A stretch of 64,000 nucleotides of DNA from Reticulascus tulasneorum (Eukaryota; Ascomycota; Sordariomycetes; Glomerellales; Reticulascaceae). The translations under genes were made by a program, and so were the position numbers. Positions 23,217 through 34,645 of the stretch are shown one piece after another. Numbering within the stretch: position 1 is the stretch's first letter; each line of letters begins with the position of its first letter. The stretch lies in NCBI GenBank assembly GCA_001557505.1, contig LSAX01000005.1, positions 3,410,001 through 3,474,000 on the forward strand, in the 5' to 3' direction. The notes beneath the pieces are model-generated. The model was given only the letters and a program-made list of their open reading frames with translations. It was not told the origin of the DNA and made no database searches.

Positions 23217-25182
23217 GGGGCGACAAAGATTAACAAAAGAGGAGGAAGCTTTTTCGCAAAGATCGGTGGTGGAGGGAAATGAAACTTGACAGCATCTGGC
23301 GGCAGGCGGCGCGGTGTAAGGTACCTACCTAAGGTATGTACCTACCTGCAGATTTGGAGATTAGGTACCCAAAGGATCGCGAATTGAGATGACACTAATT
23401 ATACAGGGGTAATTAAAAAGTAGAGACCCGACAACCATGGCTGGGGTTCCCAGTTTCTCAGGGTGTACGGACTACAGTACGAAGTAATAATTAATATTAC
23501 TCCGCACATAGCTAGGTAGGTATCTTACGCGTACGGAGTACTAGTCTAGGGGGGTTACTTATTTAAGCCCACCATCCCCAGCAGCGTTGGCTTTATCGCA
23601 TCCTGCTGTACTATGCGATACTCCGCAAGATCCCATATATCACCTCGATCTTGACAGTCCCATCCTGATGGCAGCAAGTTGAGTTGAGCCCGAGACATCT
23701 ATTCTGCTGCCATGCCGTGGAAGACAGCACCTGAAAGTCGCAAATGGACCCACCACGCCGAACGCTAGCCCGCATTGGAATTCCGGCAAATGGCTGCCTG
23801 GAAGGATCTGTGTGAGTTTCATTGACGAGAGGACACGGCCAACAACGCAGGGCGGGCACAATTCGCACATCATCGGATATCGGGCGTCAAAACATGTACA
23901 TGTTTCATTCATTCGAGTTCCCGCTCTGCTCCATCGCACAAGAACGGCATCACCACTCCGCTGACGGGACTAAGAGTCGCGCGGAATGTCGGACATAGAC
24001 CCGGCCCGCACCCTCGCTAGCAGGTGGTAATTGAGGTTTTGCAGAAGACCAAGTCCCTACCTACCTTCATTAGGTAGATATATCCGGAGGCAGCCCGGCT
24101 CTCCAGGGACCACCTAAAGCTGCAAGATTTCCAGGTGTAATTAGTGCCCCGTACGTTGACCTACCCTGGATCCTGTCGGCCTGGCCCTGCCACGGCCCTG
24201 TAAATTATTTCACCCGCCGTGCCTGCTTCTCACACCCGCGAGATCCATCTCGGTACCATCTGAGATCCTCCACGATTTCTCAGTAGAGTACGTATTAAAT
24301 AGTTAGACAAGTCTATGATCACCCAATGATGAGGAACTTGCTTGGGTTTGGGGGCCAAGGTAGATTACCGTGAGACCTAAGCCAAGTTTAGCTACATAAT
24401 AATTCGAGCCAACACTTGCTTGCATTTTTGTGTACAGCCAGAACCCCAAGTGCTACTCTTCAACGAAGTAAGTGCGTCTCTGACGACCTCTAATAAAGGT
24501 ACCTTACTGAAATATACACTGCATATCATTTGGTGAGAAAATGCTTGAGTGCAATGCATCAGATCAGGAGCGATTCATTTTGCTCAATATGTTCGTGGTA
24601 ATGGATGTCCGTGTCTCTGCTGAGTGCCAACATCGCCTGCCCGGCTCGGCGAATCTTGGCTGTCCGAGACAAATGGCCCCCATTGAAGGTGGCTTGGCCA
24701 ACTGACGCACCAAGTTATCACTCGCCCGTGTCTCGCGTTCTCGTCGCGAAATACGTGCTCCAGCCAAGGCAAGATTTTCGCACCAAGCAGTCAGACAGCC
24801 AAGGTCCCATTGCCTGGCGGCCATCCAGCGTCACGCCATGACGGACGAATTGGCCAGCTTTTATTGCTCGACCGTCTTGCCCACACCGTCTACGAGGTAC
24901 CCTCCAGGCGAGACTTGTTTAAACGAATAGCCACTCAGTCGCCAAGTGTACGGCAGATTTGTGATATGCCGATCACCGCCCCAAGCTCCGCCATGTCCGA
25001 CTGTGACCGGATTGGGCGGCCTGCTCTGCATGCGGCGTGGCTGGTCAAGCCGCAAGCGATACGGCCAGTACGATTCGTTTGAGGCTTATTATCTGATGAC
25101 CGCTATTATCGATATAAAACCAATTGAATTGGCCTCTTCCCCGGAACATCTAGATTCAGCCATCAACCCAATACAGATCACA
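23217..25182. other. Gene-poor stretch with TACCTACCT-type simple repeats
   Basis: About 2 kb. TACCTACCT-like repeats lie at 23321-23347 and about 24056-24077, and TACGGAGTA at 23532-23540; such short motifs are common between fungal genes. No supported gene is seen. Confidence 0.5.
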
Positions 25183-25752
25183 ATGTCGGACCAGAGCGCT
25201 CCTAAAGTCTTGCACGCCTTCACAATCACCGGGCAACGTGATGATCCTGTCACCCAGATCAACCGCATCTGCCCAGACGGCCGAGTGATTCCTCTCTACA
25301 CAGCTTGCCGGCTGAGCAGGTCTACCATGGAGGTCAGACGTGCCAAAGGGCTTTCCTGGAAACCTCACAATGGCCCGCTGGCAACCGTCACCTTCCGCAG
25401 CCTGTCCGCCAAAATCAGCCTGTCCCTCCGCGGCGTACCGTTCCAGATGGCGCGGAAACATCCCTTTGCCAACGCGCACCGCTTCCGCTTTCTCGGGGCC
25501 GGGCATATGCGGTGGGAAGAGTCCAGCTTGTTTGGGAGTGCGGTGAGATTCTTCGACGCACAAGGCCGCGAGCTGGCGCGATTCCGCAAGCACGTCGCTG
25601 GTGTCGGCCCCGGATTCGAGCTATACGTGCCGCTGGCGGATCTCGACCTTGATCTGCTCGTGACCACGGGTCTGGCTGCGGCGGAGTACCGGCGCCGGTC
25701 GAACGAGGACTGGGATGACATCTTGGATGAGGTTATCGGCGCATGCTACTGA
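25183..25752 (+). CDS. Hypothetical protein, single exon, 189 residues
   Basis: The ORF starts at the ATG at 25183 in a good context (ACAATGTC) and ends at 25752. It has strong coding character (GC-rich third positions) and no membrane segment or signal peptide. The middle part alternates hydrophobic and charged residues (FRFLGAGHMRWEE, AVRFFDAQGRELARF) in a way that suggests a beta-rich fold, perhaps a tubby/LURP-like barrel. That is a weak impression only; I do not recognise the family. Confidence 0.65.
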   Translation: MSDQSAPKVLHAFTITGQRDDPVTQINRICPDGRVIPLYTACRLSRSTMEVRRAKGLSWKPHNGPLATVTFRSLSAKISLSLRGVPFQMARKHPFANAHRFRFLGAGHMRWEESSLFGSAVRFFDAQGRELARFRKHVAGVGPGFELYVPLADLDLDLLVTTGLAAAEYRRRSNEDWDDILDEVIGACY

Positions 25753-25861
25753 ATCTTGCCGGTGACGATGACGATTGGCACCAAACCGTTGTTGCATAAT
25801 GACACTTTAGCTCTCTTGATTCACCACGGACGTCGAATTTCCCAAGTATCAACCAGAACGC
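25753..25861. other. Short convergent intergenic gap
   Basis: Only about 110 nt lie between the stop of the hypothetical gene and that of the CFEM receptor gene; no other feature is visible. Confidence 0.4.
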
Positions 25862-27466
25862 CTAGGCTCGCCATTCGCGGGTTGGTTTCAATTCCAAATT
25901 TTCGGTACTTGGAACCTCATTCTGCGCGGTGGGAGCAAACGATTTTCGATCCGACAGTGTAAACATATCGTCACCGTCATCTATCAATGACTCGGGAATC
26001 TGCAGAGACCTGCCGCCGCGCCATGGCGATTTTCGACCGGATAGTTCGCTTTTATGGCCCGTCGACTTGCTCTCCTTCACTGATGACATCTGTGTGCTGA
26101 GAATGCCTGCCGCCTTTTGCCACAAGGGCCGCAGTGCCGGCAGACTCGCGCAGAGGATTGTAGTAAAGAGTTCAATGATCGACCATATAACGATGTCGAC
26201 GTTGTCCCCTACAGCGCAGATGTTAGCTGAGTTCTAAAAGCTGCTCAGAGGGAGGAGCTTACACGATGTGTCGAGTGTTTTGGAGAATAGGACGAGGTAC
26301 TTCAGGCGCACCATGCTCGTCACGCACGCGCTACGAGGAGTTAGCATGGAATATGCTCCATCAAGCATGGGGAAATCTCACAACGACCCCAGCGCGAACA
26401 ACAGCCCAAGCGCAATCTTCTTCTTGACGCTTAGCTGCAGTTTCATCAGACCAGGAATCGGGAGCGCCATTAAAACCAGGTCTTCCGCAATGCTAAACAC
26501 CGCGCCAGCATAGCCGATCGAGGTGAGATCCACGCACTTTCGTTCAACCAGACTTCTATCCCAAATCGACTGGACGGTATGCACTGGAGGATATCCAGCA
26601 TCAGGAACACCACCCCATGCACGACCATGAACACCATGAATCCCTTGACTGTTCTCTGGAACCACAAAGTCGGGAAGACGCGCTGGAAGAAAATTAATAT
26701 CGATATCTTAGCGCAAACCTGAATGAGTATGTATAGCATCTGGGCGACATAAAAGAGCTTGAGGAGGTCGGTACCAGCAGCCGGTGAGACGTGCCAGTAG
26801 TGCATCCCAAATCCGAGCTCAGCGCTGACAATCTCGACGCCGGCAAGGGCTCCGAGAAGGATCTATACGATCGTTAGCTCTTAGCGACTGCGAATCGCTT
26901 CAACGTGGATCAGCTGCATACCGTTGCCACAAGCGCTGCTACATCATCCCACCCCAGTCTGTTCGCGACCATGTATCTCGACAAGCATCTCAGAAGGAAT
27001 ACAGGGAACGTGATAACGGAGAAGACAATTGAGATGGTTCTGACTTCGTTGCTCCTCGACTCCTTAGGATAGGCCGCGCAGAGCTCTGTCTCAACGCCTA
27101 CGGCGACTAGTCGGTAGTTAGTCGAATCTGAAACACGAAAACTCCTCTCGCCACGTACCAACTTGGTCATCAAACCTGCAACTAAGCTGCACACATGATG
27201 ACAGCTCTGACTGCAGCTTAATATTGACGCAGGCACACTCGGCCAGGACATCGATGGAGGTCAGGGAGCAGTTGCCGGTTTGGATAGCTTGGAGTAAGCA
27301 TGGCATCTTTTGGCTGAAATTAGTCTATCGTCTTTTGTAGGATATTATTCTTGTGTAGACCCACGGCACACGCTGGAACTTCGTTTAAGATTCGCTCCAT
27401 CGTCAGATTTTGAGCTCCCGCCACGGAGAAGAGGAGGCAAATCGACGCGAGGAGACTTGGTATCAT
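25862..27466 (-). CDS. CFEM-domain seven-helix receptor-like protein (Pth11/SAT4 family), with a one-base frame break
   Basis: Six exons: 27466-27365, 27306-27159, 27106-26922, 26862-26385, 26330-26263, 26208-25862. A signal peptide (MIPSLLASICLLFSVAGA) is followed by a cysteine-rich CFEM domain with the order PAC, MPC, GNC, AECAC, SSC, LSC, then ELC. The Pth11/SAT4-type membrane domain follows, with LSRYMVANRLGWDDVAAL, YVAQMLYILIQVCAKISIL and WDNVDIVIWSIIE, then a hydrophilic tail. Such proteins are plasma-membrane receptors in surface sensing and pathogenesis. Exons sum to 3n+2: near 26571-26580 the frame ending LQCIP and the frame starting VQSIWD differ by one missing base. A 41-nt intron ending there would restore frame but delete conserved membrane residues, so a real deletion or sequence error is more likely. 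Confidence 0.8.
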
Positions 27467-29287
27467 TGTGGCGGTGATGTTCAAGTCGGGGTGGGATAAA
27501 GCCAGAGGACAGTCCGAGTCCCGGACGAGGGAACACGCCCTCTATTCATACATCTTCAGAAACGTATAGTGCCGTAATCCCACGCTTTTTCAAAGACAGG
27601 GTACGCTAGCCACCAGCATCAAGAACATTGGCTAGGAGTAACAAGTACGGGCCGTGCATAGAGGTATCCGGTGATTCATGCCAGAATTCAGGCACAGCTA
27701 GGCGACTTAGCACGACGGCGATTAGTAGGGCCTACCGAAAGTGTCTGATCGCGGCGTCCGTGGTAAGGCCAAAATTTGGTTCATTAGCGCCGAGTGGTCG
27801 GGATTGCGGTAGCAGATGGCTGGCCGAGTCATGGCTCGGTATTGAGTAGCAGACTATTGCCACCTGTACGACTTTAGAGGGTCAAAATCCGCACTAGAAC
27901 CTGCCGGGAGGGCAGGCATGACTCGCAGCGGAAGATGTTCCCAATCGCCGGTCAGGGGGAACGTGGATCAATCCCAGATTTGAGCAGCACATCCTTTGTT
28001 TAGAGGTTCAAGCCACAATTACGTCGTGCAGACAGCATGGCCCATAATCATGATTCTATGAACCCTAAAACCATGAGACTAAACCCATGAAACTTTTCAT
28101 CAGGGCGGCCTAAGCCTTTTGATAACTGAGAAGCTTGATGACGGGGGTTAAGTTTGGCACAAAAGTCTTCTCCGTATACTCTCGCCGGATAGTTGCAAAA
28201 GTCAAAGTATTTAGAATAATTTAGGACAGCGAGGTTCAAGAAACGAGGTGATGCGGTGGCTGCTCGGCTGTGCCCGTGTGGCCATCAAAGACTATCGAAG
28301 TGAAAGGTACTTTGCCTACGCAGGTTTGGCAGGCTGTAACATTGCTGGACTATGAGGCATCGTATTACGCCGCCATGAAAGATATTTATTCATGCAGCAA
28401 TATACATAACAAATTGCTTGCATTTAATCGACGGAATAGGTCAAGGGCAGTCAACGGGACTGCGGTATCGCATTAGCTGACTGTTCCCATTAACAAAGAA
28501 GAGCCGCATTTGGAATCGGGCCGTGACCTTGGCCATAGGTACAAGGACTGCTGAAAGACTCGGAGCTTTGAATATGGGAGTGCCAACTTCATGTTTGTTG
28601 TCTGCAAAGGAACTCCTTTGTTTGCGCTACTGGTGTGGTGCCGAAGAGTTTGTTTGGTTAATCCGTTGCCCTAAATCAATGGTCAACTGCTAAATTCATT
28701 ACTCTATCCAACCTTCAATATATTAACAGTATGTTCTTCCTTTGATTAAAGAATAATTGGAATTTTGCCGATAGCAGTCTCTTTCATCAGTAGCTCTCAT
28801 TTGAGCTTGTTCCCAGTGTAGACTCGACTTTTTCTTTGTAGGTAGATCTTTGCATTCGCAAATGTCAGGGTCACGGTCCAGAGCAGTAATAATTACAGAG
28901 GAAAGGGATGGGGCAAAAGATGCTTACGGGCCGGAACCGACAGAACTTGAAAGTTGGGTAACGAGATAGTCTATAAAGCAAGCAGTCTTCTCCCACCGTT
29001 CCGGAGGAATAAATATAGGAATTGGTTCTATTGCATTACGATTACCTTGCTTATTAGCTGCTAGCTCACCGCTTCGCCACTCAGTTCTTGTTATTCAGTT
29101 CTACCTATCTTTTGCCCTCCGCTACGCTTCGATAGCCAACCCAGCCTTCACAGCAAAACACATATATATATACAAGCAAAGCTGTTCCATCCTAGCTACC
29201 CAGCCGAATAACAAACTATAAAGGCTATCACAAGCCTTGCTCTCTGTTGAGCTTTATGCCAACTTAATCACGAACACTTTCGCCAAC
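27467..29287. other. Gene-poor stretch and promoter of the pseudokinase gene
   Basis: About 1.8 kb. A TATA-like ATATATATATA at 29162-29172 lies about 116 nt upstream of the next start. No supported gene is seen. Confidence 0.5.
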
Positions 29288-30460
29288 ATGTTTCTGGGAA
29301 TTGACCAACCTATCATTGAAGATCTCAGACAAATCGATGAATGCTCTTGGCTTTTTGGAGATTTTATAATCAGACGAAGTGTTGACGCATATAACTTCCT
29401 ATTCAAGGATGATGAGTTTTACTATACCGTCTCGAGGTCACCGAAGCCCCTGCCGATCACCACAAACTTGCCAGATGATGGGCCGGCCCGCCTGGTCCAC
29501 TACTTCATTGACAATTGGTCTATATCTTGGACTCTCGGTGGTGTTATATTTAGAGTTAAGTACCACGCACCAGAGGTGCAGGCGAGAATCACGGATGAAG
29601 TCACTACGCTTAAGTGGATCCAAGACCGCGACTTCAGCTTCGCTACGCCTCAGATCCTCCATTCTCACGATCGTTTTGACCGCAGCTATACAATCCGAAC
29701 TATTCTACGCGGTCAACTAACTGGCCAACGCGTGTCAGATAAATGGTTCGGGTTATCAGAAGCAGAAAGGAAGGATTTGAGTGATAGGATCACGCTTCAG
29801 ATATATCTGGACATGGCTCGATACACAAATGACGTTATGTCTGGCGTTGATGGTAAGTTTTTAGACGAACGGGATCTGACCTATCCAGCTCCTTATAAGA
29901 GCTACGACCCTCGCTGCTTAAAGGCAGTGTGCAAAGAGATCGGGATGGACTGCACTGATTTCATTCTTCAACCCTGCAAACTTTACCCTGGTCTCCTGGT
30001 CATCATGCCAGATGGATCCATCGGTATGACGGAATTCGAGCGCATTGGATATGTCCCTAGATCTTGGACTCCGACTGCAATGAATATATCAACCAACGCT
30101 TTGAGGGATTTCACAATATACCGATTACACGAATTCGAGCAACAGAGGGGTCTAATTGGCGAGAGTGCTGCTCTCAGATACTTCCAAGAGCCTGGTCTAG
30201 ACCACGTCAACAGCGGCAATAGAATGCGTATATCAGAGTATGGAGTATTCAAACACGTCGCGGAGAAACTGAAATCTGAATATCAGTGCCCTGAATATTC
30301 AGAAGCGTACGCAGCTTGGTGGGATAGCGTTGAAGAAAAGGCAAACGTCCAATCTTGGCCACGAGTCAACGACTCTGAGCACCTGAACAGGATAAAGAAC
30401 TATCGCAAGATCTACCCTCATACGGGGTTCATTTTGCCCATTTTGAATCTCGAAATGTAA
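29288..30460 (+). CDS. APH-fold (aminoglycoside phosphotransferase-like) protein lacking catalytic residues: putative pseudokinase
   Basis: A single exon of 390 residues from the ATG at 29288. The N-lobe pattern GGVIFRVKYHAPE plus DEVTTLKWIQ keeps the Lys and Glu of the fold. The place of the catalytic loop reads ILQPCKLYPGLLVIMPDG, and that of the metal loop GMTEFERIGYVPRSW. In fungal APH-like proteins these are normally HGDLxxxN and IDWExAGYxP. Thus the catalytic His-Gly-Asp is Pro-Cys-Lys, the metal-binding Asn is Leu, and the second Asp is Glu, while the flanking scaffold is kept. There are no frame breaks, so the protein is probably made and used for binding or regulation. No signal peptide or membrane helix is seen. 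Confidence 0.75.
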   Translation: MFLGIDQPIIEDLRQIDECSWLFGDFIIRRSVDAYNFLFKDDEFYYTVSRSPKPLPITTNLPDDGPARLVHYFIDNWSISWTLGGVIFRVKYHAPEVQARITDEVTTLKWIQDRDFSFATPQILHSHDRFDRSYTIRTILRGQLTGQRVSDKWFGLSEAERKDLSDRITLQIYLDMARYTNDVMSGVDGKFLDERDLTYPAPYKSYDPRCLKAVCKEIGMDCTDFILQPCKLYPGLLVIMPDGSIGMTEFERIGYVPRSWTPTAMNISTNALRDFTIYRLHEFEQQRGLIGESAALRYFQEPGLDHVNSGNRMRISEYGVFKHVAEKLKSEYQCPEYSEAYAAWWDSVEEKANVQSWPRVNDSEHLNRIKNYRKIYPHTGFILPILNLEM

Positions 30461-30870
30461 ATGATAACATATGTCATTGACTCTTGTTTTAAAAGGTCAG
30501 GAAGAGAGCAGGAAGAGAAATGCCAATACGTTCTATCCCAACTCATACGCTTACACTCCGCATATTTGTCTTGTGTCTTCATCTATATGCTCTTACTTTT
30601 GAACTAAATGGTCCAACATTCTGCTTGAGAGACAGTTTGAAGTTGCTTGATGATAATGCCCTGACTTGTCGCGAATCAAACTTTCCCAGCTGAGAATCGG
30701 AATCAAACCGATAAATTACATTCTCTCTTCTTAGCTTTCTGGGCGACTTGACTCATTTCCAAAGAAGTACTGGCCGTTCCTAAGCACAAAGTCAGGCCTG
30801 TGGAATTGATATCGCCAAAGGGTTGAGGAGTCAGCGGACCCCGGGGTCATAGGGGGTATTTAGGGTGCAG
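30461..30870. other. Intergenic between convergent genes
   Basis: 3' flanks only; nothing else is visible. Confidence 0.45.
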
Positions 30871-31689
30871 TTAGCTTACAATCCTATACGCTAGTCCGTC
30901 ATTAGAGTTACTGATCCGAGGAACTAAACTGACAATCTTGGTGGCGTGGACTCGATCGGTGTTTGGAATAGGTCTGAAAGAACTGTCGAACGTGGCAGTT
31001 GTGAAGGTCAAGGTGATCTGGAGAAGGGTCGGCGCGCGCAACCCTCCGACATTGTTGTTAGTCCCGTCGTGGAAGCACCTAACCTGCCGTTCCAAAATGC
31101 TGTGACAACTTTTGCAAGCCTCACTATTGATATCGATCTGTTTGCATTGCGGGCAGGTGTAATTCCTTGTCACGCTGAGGTCCTTCGTTGTTTGGAAATC
31201 ATGGGCTGACACTGGTGGCGTTGGGATAACATGCTTTCGTTTGAATAGATACCCACTGACTACAGGTACCACCGGCGATGCGTCTGGGGAGCCGTGCACC
31301 TTGGGTACAGGTATAATAAAGCGCGATACAGGAATCATGGTTGTGAATGCTGGGTTGGTGGTGGCGATTGCGATGTTAAGTTGAGGTCGCGCTTTCGCTA
31401 ATCGCGGAACCTCATCCAGGACGACATGTGTCCACCTGGCAGTAGATTCCGTGCCTATGTCGAATACGGGAATCTGTAGCTTGTTAAATTTATCATAAAT
31501 TAAGTCGACAGTGACGGTGGAGCTTATTGCCATGCCGAATGAAGACCAGAGGTTGCGGACCGAGAAGTCGACGGGGGAGCGGGAAGACCTGATCATAAAT
31601 ATAAAAGCAACTATTAGATGACATGATATGCCCACGCTATTAAGTATAGAAACCGGCAAACGACAATTGAAATGAGGTATGAGTTTCAT
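30871..31689 (-). CDS. Hypothetical protein with zinc-ribbon-like CxxC pairs
   Basis: An open frame of 272 codons from the ATG at 31689. Near residues 180-200 it reads YTCPQCKQIDINSEACKSC, two CxxC pairs with the spacing of a small zinc ribbon. The rest is not recognisable. The first ~35 codons may really be intron: CTAATAG...GATCAG at about 31622-31591 looks like a branch and acceptor. In that case an upstream exon near 31740-31800, ending before GTAAAA, would join. No function can be given, and the gene model is uncertain. Confidence 0.4.
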   Translation of the reverse strand: MKLIPHFNCRLPVSILNSVGISCHLIVAFIFMIRSSRSPVDFSVRNLWSSFGMAISSTVTVDLIYDKFNKLQIPVFDIGTESTARWTHVVLDEVPRLAKARPQLNIAIATTNPAFTTMIPVSRFIIPVPKVHGSPDASPVVPVVSGYLFKRKHVIPTPPVSAHDFQTTKDLSVTRNYTCPQCKQIDINSEACKSCHSILERQVRCFHDGTNNNVGGLRAPTLLQITLTFTTATFDSSFRPIPNTDRVHATKIVSLVPRISNSNDGLAYRIVS

Positions 31690-32938
31690 GTTTCACGGCT
31701 CTCGTTTTTTTACCTCAACTTCTGGGCTACGGTAATTACTGCCAAGCTCCAACCGCCAGATCTGAGAAGTCGTGTCATATACGATACAAACGATCTTGAC
31801 ACATTATTCCAAGGTGCTGAAACAAACAAAGACACGACGAATGGAAATCAACTGAACAAGTGCCGTTACAGGTCACCGCGTTCAAACTCGAGGAAGATGA
31901 AAGACGAGGATAAAGACGTAACAGTCTGGGTCTGCATGTGAATGGCCCAGCAAGTTCTAAAGGATGGTGCTGGAAGTAATAGAAACAACAGCACGGCCCC
32001 ACTTTCAAACACATGGAGAACAATGATGATGTCTTACACTGAAGTTATCTCATCTCGACATGCCCATTTGCGTGGAGCATAAATGATAAAAGTTATCAAA
32101 CTCAATGATATCCGCCGCCAAGCCGCTGCGAGTCCGGCCACATTAGTCTTTGGCACGAGGACTGCCTGTCCGTCTGTGACAGGCAGCTAGGTCGCTTTAC
32201 AATGTTGATTTATCCTGCATTTCATAGCGAGGTTGGCTGTTGTGATCTGTAATGATGATGGATTGCAGTAGAACGGTCGGATTGCTGTAGGTTTTGCAAG
32301 CATTTTGCAAGCTCGGCAAGACCAGCTTAGGGCAGGTTCCTCCTGCTCTTTCATCGGCAAGGGCATGCTACAACCGCCCACAATGGGAGCCCCAAATTCA
32401 TGTACAGCCCCGACTAGAGAACTCAAAACTCAGCGGTTGTGGGCTGCATTCTGGCCAACACTTCTTGCAGCCAGGACATCCTACTATGAGGCCCCGGTGG
32501 CAGCGCCTAATTCATACACAGCTTGAACTGGCGACTTAAGGATTTAAAAAAAAAATTCTGCTGTATTCTGCACAAACCAACTTTGATGGCCGAATCCAAA
32601 ATATACCTGCCGACCAACTTTTGCGAAACAAGCAACCCCAAGTCCAGTTCATATAATTTGTACCACAGGGCCGCTTGGAACCTTGGTGGTCCGTGCTTGG
32701 ATTCGATAATGGTACCTGGACCAGTTTTCTCATTCCTTCCCATCCTCGCTTGCTCTCATGTCCAAATACCTTACCTAAGGAGCGCAGCCTCCTTCATTGT
32801 TCATTTCTAGCAACGTGGAACGTGCGAAAAACACACTTGCACACCTCTTTAGAAGCCAAGAATTCCGCTCGACTGAGATCCCTCGTCCGATCAGCTCGAT
32901 AGTAACCCGCTTGCCAAATAGAGCACTGACACCTCAAC
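31690..32938. other. Intergenic, possibly holding a 5' exon of the zinc-ribbon-like gene
   Basis: About 1.25 kb. A stretch on the minus strand around 31730-31800 translates to protein-like sequence (SQIWRLELGSNYRSPEVE) ahead of a GTAAAA donor. Nothing else is supported. Confidence 0.35.
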
Positions 32939-34387
32939 ATGTCGGAGACTCGCAGTCTAGGAGCCATTCCGGAGCAAAACAGCAACGATAGCACTATATC
33001 ATCATTACACCTGCGCTACCTTCCCTGCCAACTTGGTGAGAGCGAGAACATGGAGCTCTATGAGCTCGGAGGCTTCCATCCGGTTCATCTAGGCGATCTC
33101 TACGATAGCGGGCGATACAGAGTCGTGCACAAGCTAGGCTACGGAGGCTTTTCCACCATTTGGCTGGCTCGAGATCTGGAAGAAAAATCTTGGGTCGCTC
33201 TGAAGATCATCGTTGCTGGCGAATCTCCATGTTACGAGCGGTCAAATCCAGTCCTCGGTTTGCCACTGCAGCATGAGTTGTTCGTGGTGCCTCGTCGGCA
33301 ATTCTGGATACAAGACCCTAACGGCCGTCATGCTTGTTTTGTACTGCAGGCCATGGGCCCAGGCGTTTCTAGAGTCTCGAACGGGCCGTGGTCTAGAGTT
33401 GGACCTGGGCTGGCTCGTTCGATTAGTTTTCAAGCTACAAACGCATTGGCCCAGCTAAGCTTACTATCGAATAGATCTCACTGCCAACAATATGATCTTC
33501 AGATTGGTGAATTTTGAAGCTCTCGAGGAGAAAAGCATCTCCCGCATTTTCGGTACGCCAGAAACAGATCCGGTCGAGTTATACTCGGAGGAGCCTCCAG
33601 CCCCGCAAGCTCCCGAGTACATCGTGAAATCCCTGAATTTCATGGGTTCGGAGACGCCTTTCATAAGTCGCAATGTCAGTCTTGCAGATTATGACCAATC
33701 GTTCCATGAATCTTCGCCGCCAAAAAAGATGCTGGGCACACTGGCCAAGTATCTTGCGCCGGAAGTGATTGTGGGCGGCAGTCCTGGCCTGCCGTCCGAC
33801 ATATGGGCTCTTGGTTGCGCGATTTATCGGATCAGGTCAGGGGAGGATTTGTTCTTTGTTCACGACGAAACTACGCCGGGCACTGTACTTCAACTTATCG
33901 TTCAAGGGATTGGTACCCTCCCTGAGGCTTGGAAAGATGTCCGGTTTGACGAGGACGGGATGCCGACAACCGACACAGCTAATGGCACAGCTTTGTGGTG
34001 GCTTGATGACGAAAGACCCATTAAGCCTCGCATCTTCAGCATCTGGGACGAACCGTCCTCCAGGAACTTTAAATCACACCAAATCTCGCCGACGGCCCGC
34101 CATCTCCTGCCCACACCACAATGGATATCGAGGCCAGGAAGCCGTACCCAGTTTGCCTCGAAGGGATGTTCTGGAAACCGCCCGCCATCAACGTCGACAA
34201 TGGATATATCTTGGGCTACGGCGACGAGACAGACGGAAAGCTCAAGCATCTCCCGAAGATACCGGTTGAGGAGTCATCGTTACTCTGGGATCTACTGTCT
34301 AACATCTTCGTGTATGAGTCGCTCACACGGATCACTGCGGAGCAGATGTTAAAGCACCCTTGGTTTCATATGGATGCACACAGATGA
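32939..34387 (+). pseudogene. Decayed SRPK-like serine/threonine protein kinase
   Basis: The start (32939) and N-lobe are intact: GGFHPVHLGDLY, then the P-loop KLGYGGFSTIWLARD and VALKII. That frame runs through FVLQAMGPGVSRVSNG and is lost near 33455-33490, exactly at the catalytic loop, where the next frame reads RIDLTANNMIFRL instead of the usual HGDLT..N. About eight bases seem to be missing. The C-lobe then continues (SLADYDQSF in place of the DLG region, YLAPEV, LPSDIWALGCAIY). A second frame change occurs near 34100-34130, after which KPYPVCLEGMFWKP and ITAEQMLKHPWF complete the domain. No intron explains either change. So the gene is a recent relic of an SRPK-type kinase, or carries at least two sequence errors. 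Confidence 0.7.
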
Positions 34388-34645
34388 AATTCAAGACTTC
34401 GTGTATATCTTATTCGCATGGAGCGTTATTTTCACTGTTTCTTTAGACAGATCCACTTGAACAGCCGTAAAAAAGTGCCTTGTCAATTTGAATCTTACCA
34501 CATCTCTGAATCCATCACAAAGGCCCTGCATCTTCTTCCTGGGCGCTGGGACTGCGCTCTCAGAATAAGTAACAATACTCGTATAAATAGAGTTAGTGCC
34601 TTGGAATATTGAATTGGGTGGTAGCTAAATGATGTAGAGCTTTTC

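Noticed and set aside
23321..24077. TACCTACCT repeats as CRISPR or satellite
   Set aside because: They are short scattered simple-sequence motifs common in fungal intergenic DNA, with no spacers or regular period.
32290..32530. Apparent diverged direct duplication with similar CCxAATTCATxxACAGC segments
   Set aside because: Similarity is short and patchy; it could not be extended into a clear repeat or transposon by eye.
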